In this document: one piece after another, positions 12,591-24,200 of the stretch
How the letters are laid out: the number at the start of each line of letters is the position of its first letter
Position numbering within the stretch: the stretch's first letter is position 1
DNA from: Mugil cephalus
Taxonomy: Eukaryota > Chordata > Actinopteri > Mugiliformes > Mugilidae
Direction of reading: 5' to 3'
Assembly (NCBI RefSeq): GCF_022458985.1
Contig: NC_061789.1
Coordinates: 12,244,175-12,308,174 of the forward strand
DNA length: 64,000 nucleotides
The notes under the pieces: generated by a model
What the model saw: only the letters and a program-made list of their open reading frames with translations
The model's database searches: none
Told to the model about the DNA's origin: nothing
Made by a program: the position numbers and the translations under genes

Positions 12591-14959
12591 GTTATCTGGT
12601 GGTGCATCGAGTCACCATCTGGAGTGCTTCAACAATCACCACTGACAAAGACCGACTGATCAGAGGCTTCAGGTGGCTGATTACTCTGCACCTGTGTGAC
12701 GGATAATAACACTGAAATAAAACATTTTCTGTCACAGTCGCTCTTCTGTGTGTTGGTGCTGAGGCACAAACACTTGATGTACTGATAGGTTGAAACACGA
12801 TTCAGTGGTGGTTTGTAGTTTGTGTTTTTATGTCTTAGAGCTGTTTACAGGTATAAAAGTTTGGACAACCCTTCTCATTTGATTGACTACCTTGTGAAAG
12901 TGTAGAGTGTGCATTTTAAGCCACACAACTGCTCTGCATTTAAACACAGTATGTATGTAAGTAGAGCAGAAAGACAGAAAAATATAAATTTCGGTTCTCG
13001 CCTAAACAACTTATATGTGGGTTAGTAGCCCATGATGAGTATGATGAGTAACTGTGCCTCTGACACAGAGTCATAGGAGAAGCCATCAGCAGTGTTTTTG
13101 GAGTAAAACTTTTAATCACAAAACATCAAGGGCAAGACATACTTTATGATTTTGCGAATGTTATTTTCACGACTCTTTGGCTTCTAGCTCTCTGTGTGTT
13201 TTTGTGGCTATCTTGAAGTGGTGAGGTTAGTAGAAGCACTAAATGAAATGTTCGCTGTATTCGTGTTTTCATCACATTCCCATACAACCATCTGTAGCAT
13301 GTGGATTTGACGTTGGCCTCCTGTATGGGGGGCTCTGGGGTCAACAGGCTAAACACGCAAAATTACTAACCAAAATGAAAAGGTGAAATCTGGTTTACAT
13401 ACATTGTAGGGACTCAAATCTGTCATGTGGGGTCAACTTGCGTCTGATGTTGGTTTTGGATTCTTGTCCAGTCAGCATGTGACTTTCTGCTCTGAGCAGT
13501 CAGATGAAGATGGTGCACTGAACCATTTGTTGTACTTCACTTGAAGCACTTCACTGCCCCCCAGAGGCAGAACACATTCACAACATGTCACAAGTTGCTC
13601 CTGATGTTTGAACTTATCTTAACTATCTTACCGTTTCATGAACAAGTGATTTATGAGTAAAAACAAGAAGTGATAACTGTTGTGTTAAAGCTGTTAAAGC
13701 TAAACCACATTTGGCCTCACATTTTTATTTTATTTATTTATTTATTTTCTTTAAATGAACAATTATGTCCACAAAGTCTCTCAGCAATTATTCAAAGATA
13801 TTTCTGTAGTCTTCATAAATATATTGTCTTAATTAAAATGACAACCACTCACACCATCCAATTAGCCTAATGTCCATGTCTTTGGTCTCTGCCTGTCGAA
13901 TATTTTTTTCTTTTTCTTTTTTTTAACCATCAGTTGGCCCTAACCAGATTTTTTTTACTTCACGCAGAGTGTCTGACACTTTCTTGTTTTATTTCATTAA
14001 AAAAAAATAAAGGTAGCAGTGGTATAAATATTACAAATTAGCTATATCAATTGCATGCTTAAAATAACATACCGGTTAAAGCCCCGCCCATTTCAACAAA
14101 ACCCGACCAACTTCCGGGTTAAATCCCGCCCACTCCCAATTAGGCCCCGCCCACTCCGAGATACAGCTGTACTCACTCAACCCTTCTAGCCACCATTTAA
14201 GCCAGTCAAACTTAATTATAATTTTGTTCTCATTTGATCAAAATGTGATCAAATGTCGACATGGTCGAAAGTGTATGCAATATATTATTTTTAATCATTT
14301 ACCTTAAAAAGTAATTTGATTTTAAACCAAGAATAACAAAAATATTCTATTGTCCAAAATTGGTCATGCAAACAAAATCAGTTTAAAAACTGCATTTCAT
14401 AACTGAAGCAATCCTACAGTACCTGAGCTTAGACTCAGCAGTGCAAAAGCAGTCAGACAAACTATAACACAAGACCACATTCAAACAGCTGCTGTTGACC
14501 TGAAAAGAAACAAAAAGAAAAGCAGTTTTCACAGGATACCCTTCAAAGACAAAATTAGTAGAAGCTAACTAGCAGCAGCTAACTAGCTACCTAAGCAGAT
14601 TGTCTTTAACCTGCCTTAAAAATAATCACATATTCTAATGTAATTACTTCTAAATGTATGAGTTAAAAGCCACAATTAATAGCTGATTAGCTTACCATCA
14701 TGGTTAAATGGGGAAAAGGGGAATAGTGTTGGTCAAAAAGAAAAATAAATCTCAATTAACACGCTTATTCAATCTGTATACAGTATTAACCCATTAGACA
14801 CACGCAAACTAGCACACACAGTCTATTTAGCGTGTTTGGCTATATGGGCATTTCTGACAGAACTCACAAAATATCAGGCTTAGAAGATGCAAAGAGATTA
14901 GTTAGCGCATGCAGTGTGATTTACCAAAGACAATACATAATTAGTCCAGGTTCCCTATG

Positions 14960-14965
14960 TTTATT
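14960..14965 (-). terminator. Poly(A) signal of transferase copy A
   Basis: AATAAA on the minus strand, about 285 nt beyond the stop codon of copy A. The same hexamer in the same context (ATGTTTATT on the plus strand) is kept in copy B at 36856-36861. That conservation is the reason for choosing it. Confidence 0.6.
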
Positions 14966-15246
14966 AATGGATCAATATCAATATGGATAATTCTGGTTTA
15001 AACTATTTTTCATCATCTACCGGCTGTACAGAGATGGTTGCAGCTTCAGCCACACAGACTGAATTTAGGACAGATTATTTGGCTCACTGTTCAAGTACTA
15101 CATGTTAGACATGGTCAGTAGAGGTCCCAAGTCTGGAAGATTCAGTTGTGACAATGTGCTAAGGCAGTTAGTTCTCTTCCAGGTGAATTGTAGTTAAGGC
15201 TTGGGTGTAGAAAAATGCAATTCACATTCAGATGTGTGCTGAGGGA

Positions 15247-18200
15247 TCATTCATCCCAGTTGGGTCGGATCTCTTTATAGTTCTTGATGATTCCAGAGAA
15301 CCTCATGACGTGGATTTCAGGATTTATGGGTTTGAAGTCCTGCCACAGGTACTCAGGTGACAGAACCTTGGTGGGCTTGTTGACCCAGAAGTACCTGAAT
15401 ACACAGACAAGAAATATGGTCATCACAAAATACAATTATGCTCAGCAACCTAATCGGTGGTTCTGCCTACTTGTTCAGGTGACTCTCCTCCTGCCAGGCA
15501 GCCTCAATGCCATCCCGGGTATCTGCGTCAAAGTTCTGGCTGCAGACTTGGGCAAGCCGGACTACTTCATCCAGGCTGCCTCCAAATACAGCTGCACCAT
15601 AGTAGAAGTCACCAACCCCAGGGGCCAGGTAGGCTCTGGAGATAGGTCTCCGCTCATAGGGAAAGTCTTTGCGGTCATCTTGGTAATAACCTTAAGGCGC
15701 AAATAGGATTGACATCACACAACATTATCTTCACCCAGACAGGTCAATGTCAGTACAGACATCACTGCATTCCACCTGTAAAACTAAAAAAGATCCTAAT
15801 GAAGACCTGTGACATGCAGGGCCGTTCACTGACCTGGATGAATCGCACCGAACAGTTCGCCCAGTGACTCGGGTCCCCAGGGGCCGTGGAACTTGCAGTC
15901 GACGTCCAGACAGAAGATGTAGTCTGTGTTGCCACGCAGCTTCTCCTCTATCAGCATCTCAATGAGGTTCAACCTGCGAGACGTGATCTCCTGCCAACGT
16001 TTTGCATTGGGTACTAAACGCACTGTCACCTGAAAGAGGGACAAGAACATCTCATCAAACATTAAAAACTAGGGCTTGGCAATTTTATCGATATTTTGTT
16101 TTCCCAGAAAGTATCGATTATTCAGCCGCGTGTATCAATACATTAAGTCCCATTTCAAATCCCACTATAGCAGGGCTCCATCACGTTCACCATGCACCTA
16201 AACCCCAGGCGCATGGTGAACGCGTTGGAGCCCTGCTATCCTGTTCCTGTTGTTTGTTTGAATCTCGTTTATGCTGACAGCGTAAATGTGAAAAGGAAGA
16301 CGTCAGCGTGTGTGTAAAGAGAGTACCAAGACGGGTAACTTACTAGAAATGCTCTACAGCGACATTAGCGGTCGTTTACCTGTCTGTTAGGGCCCATTTT
16401 GACTTTGGGAACATCATTTGGCTGGTCTGTGTACACGTAAACGTGCACCTTGTAACCGACAAAGAAGTACTTCTCTGCTGTCTCCAGGAAGTCTTTCAGG
16501 AACCTGATGTACCTGTACACAAGGCCAGGAAGAGGGATTTACATCCAGGTAAAAAGCTCAAACCAGAAACCAGTGTTGTGATTTCAGACTTACTTTCCAA
16601 CTGCAAACACAGTGACTGCAATGCTGATGTTCTTTGGTTTGTAAATGTTCTCGATTAGAAGCGGGTTAAAAGTTCCCTCCCAGACGATTGGAGCCAACCA
16701 GGGTGTCACCGTCAACACGTCACCACGACTGTGGTAAGAGTCAGGTGGACACCATCACCATCATCATCATCCTCTACATGTTTATTGTCAACATCACAAC
16801 ATCGCCAAAAAGTGAATGTTACTCACCTCTTCTGGGGTAGTCTGGGCTGCGGTACCTGCAAACTGAAACACAAAGTTTCCTCATCAGAAAACAACATGAA
16901 TGCTAACATTCTGATTAGTTTGATCTTAAGGCGCTTTTAGTGTACTGCAGAATCTAGATGTAGTAAGCTTCCCCTACAGCCAATGCCATTGCAAGTCATT
17001 AATACTTGTGCACTTGTCAATCTGGCTCACCCTGTAACAAAACACTAGTTGGTGTTCATTGATACAAAACAATTTAGAGATGGAGATGGAGATGGAAAAG
17101 TGGTTGGAAATACTAAAGAGGTAACACGGTACTACCAAGCAGACGAATCACAGCTCTCCCACTCTGCATTGCCTCAGCGCATAGTTTCATTTCTGGGGGG
17201 GAGCACATCAGTTACGGCGCTAGGTCTGTGTAGGCTCTGCCTAGGTCTCTACATTGTGTAGGGGTCTACGTAATCTCCGTACCCTGTACGCCAACTTCTC
17301 ACCAAAGTGTAAACCATCTATTAGGGCGACTCCTATAGAAAGTTTGTCCCGAAGGTGTCACTAAAACCTAAGGACTTCGCTGTAATTAGAGTTTAGGGTC
17401 TCCTGCAAAAACTTTCAATGTGTAAATTGCTGTTACCTAGAATTCCTCTGAGATAAAGATTAAATACGATATAATATCTGAAATACTTCTATACGCATCA
17501 GAGACTTGTAAATGAAATGAGGAAAAATGAGGCTGCTTCATCTCAGTGATCGTTACGATGCTGTCAACTATCATCTAATGTTTGACTACACCCGTCTCTG
17601 CTAAAGCCTTGTTTATAGTAATATTTTGAGAGAAACTCACTGTCAACAGCTTAAAGTCCATGTCATTCACATATGAACAGGATCACTTCCTCCTCCTGAA
17701 CAGCAGATGTCAATGTCCACACAAAGCTCAACGGTTTGTGTGCATCCCAGTTTTGTGTGCTCAGAAAGGATTCATGTAATTTAATATACTGCATAATGAA
17801 ATTATTTGGATAAGTGTGTGCAGGCATGCAACGTTTGATCTACGTGTGAAGCACTGAAAGATTTTCAGCAGTGTGAAGTCCATACTGTAACATCCAATCA
17901 GTGCTCTAGGTGGAAGACAGGTGTGTTAGTAGGTGAAGATCATGTTAATAATGAGAGAAGTTACCTCTCAGGGATCACCAGATGCTTGGTTGCGACGCCT
18001 TCAGTTTCCCTGCAGAGAACACAAAAACCTGCAATCAAACTCAACGTTTATTTGAATGTATTCTGCTTTTGGTGGCGTGGTGGTTAGCACTGAGGTCCCA
18101 AAGAGAGAAGGTCTTTCTGGGTGGAGTTTGCATGTTCTCCCTGTGTCTGCATGGGTTGTCTCCAGGTACTCCAGCTTCCTCCCACCCTCCAAAGACATGC

Positions 18201-21200
18201 TCGTTTGGCTATTTGGTGATTGTAAATTAACCCTAAGTATGGGTGTGAATGGTTGTTTGTCTCCGTGTTGGCCCTGCGATAGACTGGCGACCTGCCCAGG
18301 GTGTACACCGCCTCTTGCCCGATGTCAGCTGGAATGAGATGAGATATTCTTATCTGTGAATCATTTGATCACTAAAAAAACGGCAGGAGTCTGCCATAAA
18401 ACTGCTTTCTGGGAATTCCTGTGAGGCAAACACCTGATACGCCCCGTATAGATACAGATATTTTCATGAATGTTGACCTGGTCACTCAGACAACATTCCT
18501 ATGAAGGATATTTAAGACATACAGCCAACTCAGACAGTCTGAGAGCTGAGAGATGTTGAACCTGGAGAGTTATATTACAGCATGGATCCAAACATAACAT
18601 CTAGATGTTTAAACAAGGTTGTTAGTTCTTGAAGTTAGACAGTAATGTAAACTTATGTAATGTAAAAGATCAAGGAACCAAAATGTGAATATTCGTAATA
18701 ATATTCCGTACACATACACATTATGTACATAGTATAACACATACGTTGTTTAACCTGTCTACTTGTCCGTCTCCTTTGGGTGAAATAGACAGGGTGCAGT
18801 GATGTTATCATCCTGACTATCAGGACAGAGAACACTTTGAAAGTGATCACTTCATCACTAATTCCTTGTTACAGCCCAGATGTACATGTAGCATGAGCTA
18901 ACATGGTAGCGGAGAGTTGGGTGGGCGGGTTTCAACGTCCAGGCTGCTGTAGCTTTGCCTCAACACGACCCCCGTACCCATATTTGAAGTATCTGAGTGT
19001 GGGTGGAGTAAATCACATCAAAAATGGCTCTATCCACTTCGGGCTTCATTTTTGAGTTTCAGAATTTGAGTTTCACCAACGATGTAGCTTTCTACTGGTC
19101 AGATGGATATGACCAGTGATTGGAATAACTGTGTTAAAATAAACGGCGTTACTAGCAGTGTTCAGTTTATACACAAATCACACCCACACCAAACTAGCAG
19201 AGGTAAACGGCAGCAATGTGGAATGTGGAGGAAAAGGTGTGGTTGGATCTATCTATATCTGACTGTTACATTATGACTTGACAGACCTGACAGACTGTAT
19301 CACTGTAGAAGCTCCAGCTCAAAAACAAGTTTTGATCTTTTCCCGTAAAGACCGATCTCTGAAGGGCGGAGATTGTTGTTCCTTTTTTTTTTCACTCAAA
19401 CAAATCAAATGTGTTGTTACACGATTGTTAATGGAAGCGCATAGGCGAACGGGACTGTGTTTATATCCAGCATGGATAACAATCTCCCGCAGCGCTCTGC
19501 ATCTGAGAAAAGGGGGGATTTGGTGGCAGATATTGGGCTCTGTGCAGGACAGTGATTTATTCTTTTGGTCCAATCTTCAGGCCATCAACAAACTGCAACT
19601 GTATCTGCAATGTACGTGATGACGTATGAGGGAGGAAAAAACAGGCACGCAGCTCTCACAGCTGGAGGTCTGACTCGGGACTTTTGCTGATGTGAAAGCC
19701 TTATATGTCTACCAGTTGGGGTCTGAGGGGCAATAAATATTAAAAGTTCTGTGTAAGTGCAATTCTATATGCAACTGGCTTGTGAAACCTGCTAAGAAAA
19801 AATCGAATTATTAAACATATTTAAACTTAAAAAAAGAAGAGTAACGCAATAGCTAACTAGTTACTTTTATAGTGGAGTAATTCAGTTACTAACTCAATTA
19901 CGTTTTGGGAGAAGAAACTAGTAACTATAACTAATTTACTTTTTAAAAGTAGCGTGCCCAACACCGGATATGACTGACTTTTATTGTGTTTGGCCAACAT
20001 CCATTGCTTATGAAAGTCTGTGAATGAAACTTAAATTACACAAGAAATCAATAAAAAAAATCAACTCAAAATCCACAAAGTAAATTTCACGTTACTATTT
20101 CCATTATTCCATTATTTTATTTTTGTTTTTGAGTTTCAATTACGACCAGGATGCTGTGTGATCAGGGTGAAGCTGAGAAAGCTCCAAGCCAGCAGAAAAA
20201 ACACAAGCAAAGTTACTCACCTGCACATTAGGGTCTTAGTGTAGGGTCTTAGTGTGTCCTCAAACGTAAAGGTGTTGCTGCAAAACAAAAATGGTAGTCA
20301 TCATTTTTCCCTAGTTTCCACTAACGGCTGAATACTCACCTGCTGACAGGTAAGTATCAGAAATTCAAGCGTCTCCTATTTAAACCTCAACTTCCCCCCA
20401 GAGCTGAAGAAGCTACTCAGATGAGTGGGGAAACGTCCTTAATAGTCCGGATGCCTTTCGTTAACCCTTTAAGACCTTTAAGCGTAACTCACAGATCGAC
20501 AAAATTCAAAGTGTGGCTGAACGCTGGGAAGCTGCGCTTTCTGGGAAAAAAAAAAAAAAAAAATGTTGCCATTACGGTAATGACAACACACTGCTGCTGT
20601 TGGCTTCGGAGGAATTTGTTGGTAAAAATAAAGTTAGTTATACCCATGAGATGTCATGAAAGTCTTCCAGACAAAAGGACAACTTCCCAGTGTTCAGTCA
20701 CACTTTGTGAATAGAGCAAACCACTGTGCGTGCGTTACGGTAATTCAAACGGGTGCTTTAAGCGATATGTTCAGGCTTTAAACGCCTTTTTGATTACCAT
20801 GACCTGGATGACTGAGAACCTTCAGAGACAAAGCCTGGCATATGCTGAACCTGTCACGGCTTATTTCTCACCAACGCAAACACTTAACAACTGTAGCAGC
20901 AACAGAAGCTTGAGGTGGCGGCACTGCTTTATATTTATTCTCTTTCCTCTTTTTTGTCAGACGAGATCAACCCACATCGGATATTACAACTGTTTTAGTT
21001 CCTCTTGTGTGATGGATTATATGAAACCAAATCAGAAGCCACAGATATTTGTGAGAGCAGGTGTACAATAAAAATAAACAGCCTAAGTAGAAATGTTCAA
21101 ATAAAGAGCGCTCTATGAGAATTTCCCCATTGTGGCATGAATAAAGGCATATCTTATCTTACTCATACGGTCTCTACTTGTTAATGGTTATACAGTAATG

Positions 21201-24200
21201 TTTTTCCTTTTTCTTTTTTTTTTTTTTTTTTACACATACTTAAGATAAACAATGAATCTGGCCTCAAAGTAACTCTCGGCTTTATCTTGAGGGTACTTGA
21301 CGTGAAGGACTTACAACACAGTCATCCTTCCACAAACAGGGCTGATTTTTCAGTTATATTGAACTATTGTTTCTGTAACAATGAAAGGTGTGATCAAACT
21401 GCCTGGATTCAACTGAAATCAGATTAAACATTAATCATAAATGTTGTACCATGGCAACGTATTCCATAGTGGAGGAAATAATTACCTTGTACAGAAAATG
21501 ACTGACGGAATGTGCCATGAACTGACCTCCTTTTATTACCATCATATACTCTATTGTATATTGTATTATTATTATATTATATTATATTGTATTATATTAT
21601 ATACTACTATTATATTACATACATATTACTACTATATACTGTTTATTTACAACACTACCATCATCCTACCACTGCACCTTATCCACCTATGTTTCTTGTG
21701 TTTTCTAAGTGTCCTCGTCCTATTCTGTGTTTTTACCTTTGCCTTTATTTTTATACCTCTGTATTTTATTGTACCCAAATACTGGACTGCTGTGACAACA
21801 TCTATCCATCTATCTGTCTATCTATTTCTAACCTGAACCAGGAAATCCTGGTTATTCTGAAACATCGCCAAGAGTTTAGTATTTCATCAGACGTCATAAT
21901 AAGACAAACAGAGTCCGATTGTAAAAGCAGTGAAAAGAAAGTTAAAAAAAAACTACATCCACATCACCACATCCACGGCCAGGGCAGGGAAGCCAGGCGG
22001 GGTTGACTTCCCTTGGTGAAAAAAAAAAAAAAGAATTGGGAAGCACTTGTGAGTTTTGTTAAGAGGAAAACACGAGAGAAGGCGTTTATGTCGGTGTCTG
22101 TGGCGTCATTTCAGTTTTGGAAAAGGTATGGCAAGGATCACCCCCTCCTGTGGGGTCCGGGGGGTTTTCCCCCTGTGGAATTTGTCTGAGCATCGTAAAT
22201 TTGTTGCGAATCAATTATCACTATCAATGCTATGGATTGGATTATACTCACAATACCGCACACAGGGGTTCACAATGTAAGAACCAAAATATCCAGGCCA
22301 TTTCCATTCCAACACAACTCAGTCAAAGGCATCAGTGAACGTCAGTTTAAGGGTTACAATTTGTCTGCTAAATGATCCACAGCTAACATATTTCTGGCCA
22401 ATTCACCAGCATTAGATCAACAACACAGTAAGCTGCAGCAGTGCTCTGCTTCCACAGCAATATGATTCCCCCATATAGGCTACTATACATGATGCTGGTT
22501 TAAAAAAAAAAACCCTGAACTTTCCACAAGGTTTTTAACATGTATTTTCTTGTTAAAATCCCTCTGTGAATAATCTCTGAAGACAAATGAATAAGTGTCT
22601 CTATCCTGTCCTAAGTGCATTTTCTGTAAACAAATTATTGTCAACATGGGTTCATGTTTCTGTAGTCAGAATAAAGTCATTATCTGGAAACAAATTAAAA
22701 ATTTCACTTAAATCGAGCTAAATGAGTGACATGTTAGACAGGGGTTTGAGGCTGGTTTGTCTCAGCTAGAAGTTTTTGTGAGTGGTGGCAAGATGAACAG
22801 GATCCACAGCTGTCAGTCTGTCAGTCTCAGCTGTCATTAGCGACTAATGACAGTTGAGACTAATATGTAAGAGCCGTCACATCACATATCGGTCAGAGAG
22901 AATTAGAACAGGACTGAGTACGTCCCGGTATGCTGTAAAAAGTCCCGATACACCAGGGGTTAAAATCTCAAAGTGCCAGTAGCATACTCCGTTCCATACA
23001 TTTTCTACCAAAGTCATACCCAAACGACGCCACTGGTCGGTGTTCAAAGTGTCGGAGATAACAAGCGTGTTTAAATCCAAGGTAAAAGAAATCTGAGCAC
23101 CCTTATAGCTCATTCCATTACCCGAACATGATCTTTTATGTCCCCCACCCCCATAAAAAGAATATAGATTAGAAGGGAGGGGTCTTTGATTGCAGGAAGT
23201 TTTGTGGTCTCTTTTGCTTTTATCTAAACCAACCAACAGTTTTTTACCAACAACTCAATGACGTGCACAATGAGGCCCAACAGTCTCTCCACACCAATCA
23301 CAGCATAAGACGATAAGACAATGGTGTCACCCACTCCTGTTTTCAGCGAGTTTTGTGGCTTGAACGGTCTCAATATTTCAAACCTTCATTGCCTCTGCAG
23401 GATAGAAGTCACTGAAACACGGGACTAAAAAGAGTCTGCCGTCCCCTGATTGTCACAGATGGTGTTAATGGTGTGATGATTAAAATCTTGAATGGTATCA
23501 AGAAATGAAGCAAGACATTAGTAAATATATCTGTGTGATGATGAAAGCTGAAGGTGAAATTGAAGCATATGCGTTACCTGGTGTTTCGGGGTGAGGTGTA
23601 GAAAAACAGCATCCTACAAGATCAAACACACAAAAAATTAACCAATGATTAGTAATGGCAGAGAGCTGAATGACTAATAAACAGCTCAACAATGGTTGGC
23701 CGGTCAGAAGCACATTTAAAAGATGTAATGAACTGCAAAAACATTTACACAGTTACAATGTCAACAGACGTCTGGCCTATGACTGCTACGGACCAGATTA
23801 ATGATTGTAGTTGATCTTGGGTTACGTTTAGGTCGAGCCAAGAAGTGTGACGGGATCTGAACATGTCTGCTGCTTTCTTAGATCATCGGCAGTCACCTGA
23901 TGTAAGTGCCCCTTGCCTCATCTCACCCTAAATGCAGATGTTTAAACCAGAGCACGTTCAGATCAGTTCAATCTGCAGCTCACCCGTGCACGATGACAGT
24001 GCATGGAAGCCCAGACAGAAAGATCGGAAAGAAAAGAAAACCAGACATTGGTAAAGCCAAACTAGCAGTACTCATTTAGCAGGTACTTCAACTATGGGGA
24101 AGATATGGGGGCATTTGGGAAGGTTCATCCAGGCCATGCTACAGTCCCCTCCAAAAATATTGGAACAGCAAAGCAAATTCCCTTGTTTTTATTGTTCACT

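Noticed and set aside
16827..16855. Transferase copy A exon 5 starting at the inner AG (29 nt)
   Set aside because: It breaks the reading frame. The acceptor 7 nt earlier (36 nt in A, 33 in B) closes phase in both copies and gives the family-like SLQVP(Q/K)P.
20455..20790. TTAA-flanked piggyBac-type element
   Set aside because: The two ends do not form a convincing inverted repeat when compared.
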